Shown here piece after piece: positions 32,823 through 40,723 of a DNA stretch of 46,643 nt (position 1 is its first letter; each line of letters opens with the position of its first letter). The notes beneath the pieces were generated by a model that saw only the letters and a list, made by a program, of their open reading frames with translations, was not told where the DNA came from and searched no databases. The stretch is from Clostridia bacterium. GTDB lineage: Bacteria > Bacillota_A > Clostridia > Christensenellales > Aristaeellaceae. The DNA lies in assembly GCA_017432405.1 (NCBI GenBank), contig JAFRJF010000131.1:1-46643 (forward strand), in the 5' to 3' direction. A program made the position numbers and the translations under genes.

Positions 32823-33740
32823 TCAGATGAACCCGTCGCCGCGAATCAGCTTGGAAACCGTGTTGGTCACGGCGAGCAGGGCCACGCTGACGATGCTCTT
32901 GAGCATGCTGATGGCCGTGGACAGCGGATAATTCTTGATGCTGCTGCGGGCGTAGTTGTAGACGTACAGGTCCAGGACCTCGATGTATTTCCTGTTGAAG
33001 TCGTTCTGGAACACGTAGTACTGCTCCATGCCGTTGTTCAGGAAGCTGGCGATGTTCAGCATGACGATGACGAAGTAGGTGGGCAGTATGCTGGGGATGA
33101 TGATGTGCCCAATGATCTGCATCCGGGTCGCGCCGTCCACCCGGGCCGCCTCGAGCATCTGCTCGTCGATGCCGGTGATGGCCGCCAGGTACATGATCGC
33201 CGCCCAGCCGGCGTTTTTCCACGTCAGCCAAAGCCACATCTTGAACCACAGGTGATCCTTGGACTTCAGAAACGATATGGGCTTTTCGATCAGCTTTAAA
33301 TCCATGAGCACCGAGTTCACCGCGCCGTTGGAGCCGAACACGTTGAACGCGATGGAGAATACCAGCACCCAGCTGATGAAGTTGGGCAGCGTGGTCACCG
33401 TCTGCACGAACTTTTGATAAGGGCGGCACTTGATCTCATTGAGAAACACCGCGAAGATCATCGGGAACCAGGAGAACAGCAGCGATATGCCGCTCATGGC
33501 GAAGGTGTTGCGCAATACCCGCAGCACGTCCGCCGTGCGCACGGGGTTGGACACGATATAGTGGAACCACTTGAGCCCCACGAAGGTCTCCGCGGTGATC
33601 GGCTTTGGCGGCTGGTAATCGTGGAAGGCATATATCCATCCATACAGCGGGAAATAGGAAAACACGAGCACGAGCAGTATGAACGGAAGAATATACAGGA
33701 ATTCCTTATAGGAACGGGCCTTCTTGGGATCGATATGCAT
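32823..33740 (-). CDS. Sugar ABC transporter permease (LplB type)
   Basis: 305 residues with six helices. The first is LYILPFILLVLVFSYFPLYG followed by WIYAFHDYQPP, a hallmark of LplB-like permeases. The EAA loop is LEAARVDGATRMQIIGHIIIP. ATG at 33740 (MHIDPKKARSYKE) has GGGAGGTG upstream; the longer in-frame start at 33806 has none. First gene of the oligosaccharide operon, 100 nt ahead of the second permease and divergent from the AraC-type regulator. Confidence 0.94.
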   Translation of the reverse strand: MHIDPKKARSYKEFLYILPFILLVLVFSYFPLYGWIYAFHDYQPPKPITAETFVGLKWFHYIVSNPVRTADVLRVLRNTFAMSGISLLFSWFPMIFAVFLNEIKCRPYQKFVQTVTTLPNFISWVLVFSIAFNVFGSNGAVNSVLMDLKLIEKPISFLKSKDHLWFKMWLWLTWKNAGWAAIMYLAAITGIDEQMLEAARVDGATRMQIIGHIIIPSILPTYFVIVMLNIASFLNNGMEQYYVFQNDFNRKYIEVLDLYVYNYARSSIKNYPLSTAISMLKSIVSVALLAVTNTVSKLIRGDGFI

Positions 33741-33986
33741 TTGGGCACCTCCCAATTGGTATTCACGGCGCAAATGACAGCTTTCGATAGCGCCCCATTC
33801 CGCCATAGCCGGATTCTACAGGTAACCATTCATTAATATGATATCAGTACGATACTTAACATACAAGTCAATTACAGACATTAATAAGGGACAAAAATAT
33901 CCTATGAAAAAATTGAGTTTCCAAACGACAAGATTTGATATATAATAACCTTTAGGACATAATTGGCCTTTCATGAGGTGCGCCAT
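33741..33986. promoter_or_regulatory. AT-rich divergent regulatory region (permease operon / AraC gene)
   Basis: For the plus-strand regulator, TATAAT at 33941-33946 with TTTCCA 17 nt upstream (33918-33923) is a plausible promoter. For the minus-strand operon, TTGACT near 33869-33874 is a good -35, but the -10 (TACTGAT or TATCAT around 33845-33858) is weak, as expected for an activator-dependent promoter. The region is strikingly AT-rich compared with its surroundings. No clear direct repeat for AraC binding was identified by eye. Confidence 0.5.
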
Positions 33987-34811
33987 ATGAAACTGTTTTA
34001 TGAAACGAGAGATGAAAATTTATTCATCGGCAGCATGACCCGCTATCCCTTTCCGCTGCACGTCCATGAGATCGTGGAGCTAGCCTGTGTGCTGAAGGGT
34101 GAGGTCGAAATGCAGATCGACGGAAAGGAATATGTACTGCGCCCCGGGGATATCGCCATCGCCTTTCCGCTGATTCCCCACAGCTTTGAGCGCCTAAGTC
34201 CGGACGCCTCCGGCCTCGCCGCCTTCTTCCTCGCCGACACCTTCCCCCAGTTCACAAAGACCTTCCTGAGCATGCTGCCCGAATCGCCGGTCTTGCGGGG
34301 GGAGCGCGTCAACGCTGACGCGCGCCTTGCCATCGACAGGCTGGTCCGCGACCCGGAGGGCGACGCCTCCCCCTCCCGCCTGGCCTACCTGCACCTGCTG
34401 ATCGCCAACGTGCTCAGCCGGATGTGCTTCAAGCCCAGCGAAAGCTGCGGCGAGCAGGGCATGACCTATCGCGTCTTCAAATATATCTTCGACCACGCCT
34501 GCGAGGATATCACCCTCGAAAGCGCCGCCCGGGGACTGGGCATCAGCCAGTCCCACCTTTCCCACCTGTTCTCCCAGCGGTTTCACGTGAACTTCCGGCG
34601 CTTCATCAACGCCATTCGCATCGACCGGGCGAGGATGCTGATGCGCGATCCCCGCATGACGCTCACCTCCATCTGCTACAGCTGCGGCTATGAGAATATC
34701 CGCACCTTCCGCCGCGCCTTCGTCCGGGAAACCGGCATGCTGCCCAGCGAATACCAGCTGAGGCAGCATGAAGCGGGAGGCCCGGACAGCGCCGAGCCTC
34801 CCACACACTGA
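33987..34811 (+). CDS. AraC family transcriptional regulator
   Basis: 274 residues. The N-terminal cupin sensor has LHVHEIVELACVLKGEVEMQIDG, then LRPGDIAIAFPLIPHSF. The C-terminal AraC DNA-binding domain (about 175-265) has two helix-turn-helix units: ITLESAARGLGISQSHLSHLF and MTLTSICYSCGYENIRTFRRAF. ATG at 33987 (MKLFYETRDEN) is chosen for GAGGTG 7 nt upstream; ATG at 33963 lacks a site. Divergent from the oligosaccharide operon, which it most likely activates on sugar binding. It converges with the large ABC gene, with only 8 nt between stop codons. Confidence 0.95.
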   Translation: MKLFYETRDENLFIGSMTRYPFPLHVHEIVELACVLKGEVEMQIDGKEYVLRPGDIAIAFPLIPHSFERLSPDASGLAAFFLADTFPQFTKTFLSMLPESPVLRGERVNADARLAIDRLVRDPEGDASPSRLAYLHLLIANVLSRMCFKPSESCGEQGMTYRVFKYIFDHACEDITLESAARGLGISQSHLSHLFSQRFHVNFRRFINAIRIDRARMLMRDPRMTLTSICYSCGYENIRTFRRAFVRETGMLPSEYQLRQHEAGGPDSAEPPTH

Positions 34812-34819
34812 TATACAAT

Positions 34820-37783
34820 TCAGTTTTGACCGTCGGTCCTGATCCCCTTCAGGATCTCATCCGCCCTGCGCCGCTTCGGGTTGAAGCAGACGCTGATGCG
34901 GCTTACAAAGAAGCCGATCAGGCCCTCCAGCACGAAATAGATGACCGTCACCGCGATCAGCGGGAAAAAGGCCTCATAGGTTCGGCTGCGCACGATGTCG
35001 CCCATCTTGGTCAGGTCCTGCACGGCGATGTAGCCCACGATCGAGGTGGCCTTGATCAGCCCTACGATCTCGCCCTTGTAGGCGGGAAGGATATAGGGCG
35101 TGGCCTGGGGCAGTATGATCCTGTAGAAGGTCCTTCGATTGGAATAGCCCAGCGCGTAGGCGGCCTCGTACTGGCCGCCGTCCACCGCGCCGACGCCCAT
35201 CCTGAGCAAGCCATAGACCCCGGAGCCGAAGGTGAACGCAAAGCCGATGATCGCCACGGCGATGCCGCTTATGGAGACCGAGCCGAAGATGATGTAATAG
35301 AGGATCATCAGCAGCACCACCATCGGCATGCCCTGCACCAGCCACGTGCAGAAGCGGGTGATCCCGTTGGCCAGGGGATTGCCGTTGCGGCACAGCATAT
35401 AGACCGCGAAGCCCAGCGCGGTGCCAAGGAGTATGGACAGCATGGTGATGATCAGCGTGTTCATCACGCCGGTCAGGAACAGCCGCCAGCGCTCCTCCCG
35501 CAGGAAGGTCTTGTTGAAGCTGTCGCCCAGCGACTGCATGAATCCGCTTTTCTCGCCCTGTCCGGCCCCCGGCGCCGCCAGATCCGCGGCCCGCGCCATC
35601 AGGAGCAGCTCCGTGCCGTGGTAGGGTATTGAAAAGCCTACGCTCTCCTTCCGCTCGTCGGTGATGACCATGTCCGACAGGGCGAAATCGTACATGCCCG
35701 TGACGATGCCCGGAATGATCCCCGAGGTATCCACGATATTGACCTCGATGCCATAGCCGTATTCCCGGCAGAATCGAACGGCGATGTCCGGGTCGGTTCC
35801 GGCGATTGCGCCGTCGGCCACGAAGGATATGGGCACCTTGGTGCCGCTGGTGGCGAAGCGAAGCGTCCCGTTCTCCCCTGTCAGGCCGCTCATGTCCACC
35901 GGGGTGGAGGCATTTTCCGGCCGGCTCCAGAAGTCGTAGATTGCCTTCAGCGTTCCGTCTGCGCTCAGCTTTTCGATGAACGCGTCCATCTGCGCCCTGA
36001 GCGCGTCCCCGTGGGCGTCCTTTGCGAACATCGCGCCGATATCCAGCACCTTCACGGGTTGCTTCAGCGCCGCGACGGCGCCGTCCTCCGCCGTCAGGGA
36101 ATCCGCGACCTCCGTGCTGGCCAGGAAATAGTCGATCCTGTTGGCCTTCAGCGCCGCCACCATGTCGGTGTAGCTGTTGAACTCGCTGATGCCGGAATCC
36201 GGCAGCGCCTCCCGAATCACGGTATCGTGGAACGACCCCGTGATCACGCCCCCGCGCTTTCCGTTGAAATCAGCGGGGACAGAGGTGTTTTCATCGGACT
36301 GCTTCAATACCATCAGCACCGTGCCCCCGGAGAAGCAGGGTTCGGAGAACAAAACGGTCTGCGCCCGCTCCGGCGTGACGGTAATGGCCGCCGCCGCAAA
36401 GTCGCACTTTCCCGCCTGCACCGAGGAAAGTATGCCATCAAAGTTCATATCCACGATTTCAAGGCCGTAGCCGAACGCCTCGCAGAAGCGCGCGGCAAGC
36501 TCCATGTCATAGCCCACCACTTTGCCGTCGCGCACGTATTCAAAGGGCGCGTAGCCTGCTTCCGTAGCCACCCGCAGGGTACCGTTTTCAGCGCTCAAAG
36601 CGGCGATATCCGGCATGGTCTTGGCGTCCTCGTCCTCTGCGAACCATTTCTCCTCCAGCGCGTCGAGCGTCCCGTCAGCGCGAAGCGTTTCAATAAAGCC
36701 GTTGAACTGATCCCTCAGCGCCTGCCCCGCCTCGCTGTTCGGAAATACGAGGGCGAAGGAAAAGGTTTCCAGGTAATCCGGAAGGCAGGTCAGGCGATCA
36801 TCCTCCCGCATCAGGAGCTTCGCCACCGGCTCGTCCACCACAAAGGTGTCGATCTTGTTCCCGTTCAGCGCGGCCACCATGTCCGCCTTGGTATTGAAAT
36901 AAACTACCTCCGCGTCCGGCATTTTCTCTCTGACGACGGCGTCGAAGGAGGAACCCGTCTGGACGCCGACGCGCCCATAGGTTGCCGCCGGGGATTGAGG
37001 GGGCGTCTCGCCGCGCACCATCACGCCCAGTCCCACCTCATACACCGCATCGGAGAAGGGCAGCGCCTCGGCCCGTTCCGGCGTAACATTCAGGTTTGCA
37101 ATGATGCAGTCCACGTCGCCGCTGAGCGCCGCCGGCACGATGGCGCCGTAGTCGTACACCTTGAATTCCAGGTCGGCGTTGAGCCATGCGGCCAGCCGAT
37201 ACGCCAGCTCGATGTCATACCCGTTGAGCGTTGTGCCGACGTAATAGCTGTATGGCGGCACGATGCCGCTGGTTCCGACGGTCAGGTGCAGCGCAGGCTT
37301 TTCAGGCAGGTCGATATGTGGCATCTGCTCATTTTCGTCGATGACCCAGCGCGCATACATCTCATCCAGCGTGCCGTCGGCGCGAAGCTCGCCGATGAAT
37401 TGATTGATCTTACCCTTCAGATCAGGGATGCCGGACACCGGAGAGACGCCCACAGACACCTTGACCACGTCGCCCAAGTTCTCGTCCAGCAGTCGGACGC
37501 CGCTTACGCCGGCCCTGATGGCCTTTTGCATCTGCATGCGTTCAAAGATGAAGGCGTCCAGCCTGCCGTTGGCCACGTCGGCATAGCCCAGGTTCTTGTC
37601 GTTGTACTGTTCAAGCTTTGCCTCGGGCAGCTCCTGACGGATGGTCAGCTCCGCCGCACAGCCCAGCTCGGTTCCCACCTTCATGCCATCATGATTCAGT
37701 TGTTCGACCGATGTGATCTCAGCAAGGGCCGAAGTCCCCAGCAGCAACAGCATCGTCATACAAATAACAAACCATCTCTTCAT
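34820..37783 (-). CDS. Amino-acid ABC transporter: tandem binding domains fused to permease
   Basis: 987 residues. After a signal peptide (MKRWFVICMTMLLLLGTSALA) come SBP_bac_3-type segments: a C-terminal half-domain (24-150), a full domain (165-395), a full domain (405-630) and an N-terminal half-domain (640-735). They share the recurrent LRADGTLD or LSADGTLK module, NVTPERAEAL/TVTPERAQTV and PYSYYV-like ligand segments. A HisM/GlnP-type permease follows (about 765-975) with an EAA-like loop YEAAYALGYSNRRTFYRIILPQA. Together the outer halves would make one more domain, so the array is phase-shifted. The substrate is likely a polar amino acid. No ATPase is adjacent. The ATG at 37783 has AAGGA 9 nt upstream. 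Confidence 0.92.
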   Translation of the reverse strand: MKRWFVICMTMLLLLGTSALAEITSVEQLNHDGMKVGTELGCAAELTIRQELPEAKLEQYNDKNLGYADVANGRLDAFIFERMQMQKAIRAGVSGVRLLDENLGDVVKVSVGVSPVSGIPDLKGKINQFIGELRADGTLDEMYARWVIDENEQMPHIDLPEKPALHLTVGTSGIVPPYSYYVGTTLNGYDIELAYRLAAWLNADLEFKVYDYGAIVPAALSGDVDCIIANLNVTPERAEALPFSDAVYEVGLGVMVRGETPPQSPAATYGRVGVQTGSSFDAVVREKMPDAEVVYFNTKADMVAALNGNKIDTFVVDEPVAKLLMREDDRLTCLPDYLETFSFALVFPNSEAGQALRDQFNGFIETLRADGTLDALEEKWFAEDEDAKTMPDIAALSAENGTLRVATEAGYAPFEYVRDGKVVGYDMELAARFCEAFGYGLEIVDMNFDGILSSVQAGKCDFAAAAITVTPERAQTVLFSEPCFSGGTVLMVLKQSDENTSVPADFNGKRGGVITGSFHDTVIREALPDSGISEFNSYTDMVAALKANRIDYFLASTEVADSLTAEDGAVAALKQPVKVLDIGAMFAKDAHGDALRAQMDAFIEKLSADGTLKAIYDFWSRPENASTPVDMSGLTGENGTLRFATSGTKVPISFVADGAIAGTDPDIAVRFCREYGYGIEVNIVDTSGIIPGIVTGMYDFALSDMVITDERKESVGFSIPYHGTELLLMARAADLAAPGAGQGEKSGFMQSLGDSFNKTFLREERWRLFLTGVMNTLIITMLSILLGTALGFAVYMLCRNGNPLANGITRFCTWLVQGMPMVVLLMILYYIIFGSVSISGIAVAIIGFAFTFGSGVYGLLRMGVGAVDGGQYEAAYALGYSNRRTFYRIILPQATPYILPAYKGEIVGLIKATSIVGYIAVQDLTKMGDIVRSRTYEAFFPLIAVTVIYFVLEGLIGFFVSRISVCFNPKRRRADEILKGIRTDGQN

Positions 37784-37873
37784 TGGTCCAATCCTTACTC
37801 AGAATAAGCTCGATCACGCGAATGCGGCGCACAGTGTATTCCGAACCATGGTTACCGCTTGAATAATAGTGTT

Positions 37874-37902
37874 ATTCTACCACAATAAAGAAAACACGTC
37901 CA
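37874..37902 (-). promoter_or_regulatory. Promoter for tandem-binding-domain ABC gene
   Basis: On the minus strand, TGGACG (37902-37897), a 17-nt spacer and TAGAAT (37879-37874), giving a leader of about 85 nt. Confidence 0.45.
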
Positions 37903-37936
37903 GACCTAATATGAGTAAATGTAGAATCGGAGGAAC

Positions 37937-37974
37937 CACAAGTGGCATCGCGTATACACGCGATGCCACTTGTG
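37937..37974 (-). terminator. Perfect 17-bp hairpin after secreted-protein gene
   Basis: Arms 37937-37953 and 37958-37974 (CACAAGTGGCATCGCGT and its complement) with an ATAC loop, 17 nt past the stop of the 37992-38522 gene. No U-tract follows. Confidence 0.55.
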
Positions 37975-37991
37975 AACACTCTCCTATGCGA

Positions 37992-38522
37992 TTACGCTGC
38001 CTGAATCGAAGAGATGACCGCACCCCAAAGCATATCGGCATTCTCCACGGACAGGGGCGTGCAGGTGACCTCCAGCGCGTAACCGGCCTCCGTGGTAAAG
38101 GTGACGCTCACGCTGTCCTGCTCGGGAAGCGTATAGGAAACACAGGGGAAACCGTTCACGGTGGCCACTTCGATCCCGGTAGCGCCGGCCTCGGAGGCCA
38201 GGTACTCTCCGTATTCCTCCAGCGACATGCCGCTGATATCGACGTAGACGACAGACACAGCGCCGGATTCATCCTCGGGCATGAAGTAACCGATAAAGCC
38301 GTTCTCCTGGTCCTCCTCGGTGAGCTCGACCGGATACATGCCCTCCGGCAGCCAGATCTTTACGGCCACCTCATCAAAGGTGTAGAACTCTCCGGAAACG
38401 CCGCTGGCCTCGAGGATGGGCGAGAAATCCTCCCAGTTCAGGGCAGGCGCCGCTTCAGCAAGCGCCGCGGCAGCGGTTACAACCAGACACAGGACCATCA
38501 AAACACAAAAGAGCTTCTTCAT
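37992..38522 (-). CDS. Secreted protein of unknown function
   Basis: 176 residues. The signal peptide (KKLFCVLMVLCLVVTAAAALA) is followed by a compact acidic domain (YTFDEVAVKIWLPEGMYPVEL, FIGYFMPEDESGAVSVVYVD, NGFPCVSYTLPEQDSVSVTF). It resembles the small exported domains found in Clostridia that pair an amphipathic strand set with a C-terminal helix (ENADMLWGAVISSIQ). I do not recognise a named family. ATG at 38522 has GAGG about 11 nt upstream; the longer open frame upstream runs through repeats and is not credible. Follows the clostripain-type protease gene, also exported, so it could be a substrate or partner (inference). Confidence 0.8.
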   Translation of the reverse strand: MKKLFCVLMVLCLVVTAAAALAEAAPALNWEDFSPILEASGVSGEFYTFDEVAVKIWLPEGMYPVELTEEDQENGFIGYFMPEDESGAVSVVYVDISGMSLEEYGEYLASEAGATGIEVATVNGFPCVSYTLPEQDSVSVTFTTEAGYALEVTCTPLSVENADMLWGAVISSIQAA

Positions 38523-38620
38523 AGGGGTTAACCTCACTTTCTGTATTGTTCTCTTATGGAACTGAAGCCCATTATACAGCATCCGCTCCTCTGTGTAAAC
38601 TGTCCTTTGGTAAAGGTTCC

Positions 38621-38710
38621 CCCTGTTCCCGTTCACGTCCGGGGCCCTGGCCACCGCCACCAGGCAGCGCCCAGGACGCCACCCTGTTCCCGTTCACGTC
38701 CGGGGCCCTG
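38621..38710. repeat. Two identical 29-nt direct repeats, 32-nt spacer (CRISPR-like geometry)
   Basis: Copies at 38621-38649 and 38682-38710 are identical over 29 nt (beginning CCCTGTTCCCGTTCACGTCC and ending GGGGCCCTG) and diverge at once on both sides. The 32-nt spacer (38650-38681) is unrelated to them. The 61-nt period matches type I-E CRISPR arrays, and an internal CCCG/CGGG pairing is possible. There is only one spacer, no leader is recognisable and no cas genes are in the window. A mini-array, array remnant or simple duplication are all open. Confidence 0.6.
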
Positions 38711-38719
38711 AAGGATCGC

Positions 38720-40684
38720 CTACACCTCAAACGGTATGGCTTCAGTCATATCGTATTCTCCAAACACGTCGTTCAGCACGAAGCAAAACATCATCTCCAG
38801 CTTGTCGTCATCCTCGCCCAGATCCTCGTAGGTCACTGTCATCCCGTCCTCCCACAGGATCTCGTCACCGTCGAACTCCATCTCCTGCAGCTCGCCATCA
38901 TCCCCGGAATCGACGAACATCGTGTAGACGGGAATGATGCTGTCTCCCTCGTTCAATTCAGTCGTGTTCCGTATCGGCAGGCCGTTTGCGTCATAGCCTG
39001 CGTTTGCGCCCAGGATGCGCCCTTCCGCCTCCCCTGCTTTGAATTCCACCACCAGATAGGTGTATTCTCCGTTCAGCCTGACCGGGATGAGGCTTCGCCT
39101 GCCGTACTCGTTTTTCAATTGATCGTAAAGCGGCACCAGCTGATCGCCGAAGATGGGCCAGGTACCGTCAAACAGGCTGTAGACCTCGCCGCTGTTCCAG
39201 TCGACCACGTTGTTTTGCATCAGGCCCAAATCGACATACCCGAACATCTCTTCGTCGCTGATGTCCATCATCAGCATGCCCTCGACATGGTCCAGGTATT
39301 GCAGATCTTCCGGCGCAATGCTGGCGGAGAACGCATAATCGTATTCGGTTGTGGCAACGACGTCGGTCGGCTGGGACGCTTCCTCATAGGTCTGGGTCGC
39401 CTCATCCCAGTTCATCTCATTCGTGGATTCCCCAATCATAGCCGAAATCTGAGAGAAGAACCCGGAACCGGTGACGGCCTGGGGCGTGGTTTGCGCGAAG
39501 CTGTGACTCCCACCCACCAGCTGGCCCGCATAGGCCTTGACGAAGCCCATCCAGTTGGGCATGTAGAAGGAGAGGTCCAGGCCTTCGATATAGCTCTCAA
39601 ACTCGTCCTTCGTGTCCTGGGGAATCAGCACCGACAACCCGCAGCAGGGGTCAAGATTGTCCGACTGCCTGTTGATCCGCACCGCCTGTCCCATCGCCTT
39701 GCGCGCCTGTGCGGCGCCGTCAGGGGCAAATTGGGCATAGGCATCCAGCATGGCACCCAGATCCACCATGTCCCAGCTGCCGTCGGCATAGGCGCCGAAG
39801 GTATACATCCGGCTGCGCCCCCGGCGGACATCCGCGGCGTTGCCCTGCGCCATCTCGTTGAGCAGCACCGCGCCGAGATCCTCCATGGCGCTCTGCAGCC
39901 CCTCCATTTCCCCCAGGTCGATTGCGCTCAATGTCAGGTAGCTGTCCGGTTCCGCTTCCTGACTGGCCTCCATGTAGCTGTCGACGATCCGCTCGCACAG
40001 CGCCTCCGTCGTCATGCCGGGGTCCTTACTGACCGCCTTCAGCCAGGGCGTATAGCTCCATCCGAGGCCGGGCTCCAGCTCCTCGCTGGCCACAAAATAG
40101 TCGATGTCGTAGTAGGACAGCATGGCGGCCATCTCATAGGTGGCCATCATACAGGCGTCGCATCCGAACAGGTCGATGTGAAAGCCGTTCAGCCGCTCGT
40201 TCAGGTCATAGAGCACATCGTTGATCTCAACGAGCGAGAGCCCGTCCTGCTCCTGCGTCGTATCGTCAAAGCAGATGCCGGCTTCGGAGCCCGCGCCATG
40301 ATCCCACAGTATGACCGCCGTCCTGTCGGCAGGATATTCGGAAAGGCCGTATTCCAGGAACTCCAGCAGGCTCTCCCCGCTGCCCATGGAGGCCCAGCCC
40401 CAGTCCGTTATGGACTCGAATTCACCGTTTCGAATGGTGATGAGGTTGCGCGTATTGCCCGCGATTTCATCGAACGCCCATTCCGACGCGCCGCCGGCGA
40501 GCACCACGATATTGACTTCATCGCCGGTCTCGGCCATGCCCATCTCATAGATGTCATAGCAGCCGGCTTCCTGCAGGTTGGCGCCGCACATATAGACCAG
40601 CAGCGTCAGGTTTGCCTCCGCGGCAGCGCCAATGCCCATCAGCACAAATACAGCCATAAAGAGCAAAAACAGAGTCTTTTTCAT
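38720..40684 (-). CDS. Clostripain-family (C11) cysteine peptidase, secreted
   Basis: 654 residues. The signal peptide is KKTLFLLFMAVFVLMGIGAAAEA. The C11 core follows: LTLLVYMCGANLQE, catalytic His129 in ILWDHGAGSEAGICFDD, and catalytic Cys178 in DLFGCDACMMATYEMA. The surroundings SEELEPGLGWSYTPWLKAV are also typical of the family. A long C-terminal region (about 400-654) is acidic and unassigned. The ATG at 40684 has GGGGGA upstream. It follows the STAS gene by 38 nt, with a small hairpin (40703-40723) in the gap, and precedes the secreted 176-residue protein. Arg-specific cleavage is typical of clostripain, but specificity is not shown here. Confidence 0.93.
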   Translation of the reverse strand: MKKTLFLLFMAVFVLMGIGAAAEANLTLLVYMCGANLQEAGCYDIYEMGMAETGDEVNIVVLAGGASEWAFDEIAGNTRNLITIRNGEFESITDWGWASMGSGESLLEFLEYGLSEYPADRTAVILWDHGAGSEAGICFDDTTQEQDGLSLVEINDVLYDLNERLNGFHIDLFGCDACMMATYEMAAMLSYYDIDYFVASEELEPGLGWSYTPWLKAVSKDPGMTTEALCERIVDSYMEASQEAEPDSYLTLSAIDLGEMEGLQSAMEDLGAVLLNEMAQGNAADVRRGRSRMYTFGAYADGSWDMVDLGAMLDAYAQFAPDGAAQARKAMGQAVRINRQSDNLDPCCGLSVLIPQDTKDEFESYIEGLDLSFYMPNWMGFVKAYAGQLVGGSHSFAQTTPQAVTGSGFFSQISAMIGESTNEMNWDEATQTYEEASQPTDVVATTEYDYAFSASIAPEDLQYLDHVEGMLMMDISDEEMFGYVDLGLMQNNVVDWNSGEVYSLFDGTWPIFGDQLVPLYDQLKNEYGRRSLIPVRLNGEYTYLVVEFKAGEAEGRILGANAGYDANGLPIRNTTELNEGDSIIPVYTMFVDSGDDGELQEMEFDGDEILWEDGMTVTYEDLGEDDDKLEMMFCFVLNDVFGEYDMTEAIPFEV

Positions 40685-40702
40685 CGTATATCCCCCAATT
40701 CC

Positions 40703-40723
40703 ACCGCCCGTCGAGGGGGCGGT
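40703..40723. repeat. Small hairpin between STAS and peptidase genes
   Basis: Arms ACCGCCC (40703-40709) and GGGCGGT (40717-40723) with a 7-nt loop. It overlaps the first base of the STAS stop codon region. It may modulate expression of the downstream peptidase. Confidence 0.35.

Noticed and set aside
38546..38719. Coding extension through the 29-nt repeats (either strand)
   Set aside because: Frames crossing the repeats have no ribosome site, and the secreted protein has a clear signal peptide beginning at 38522.
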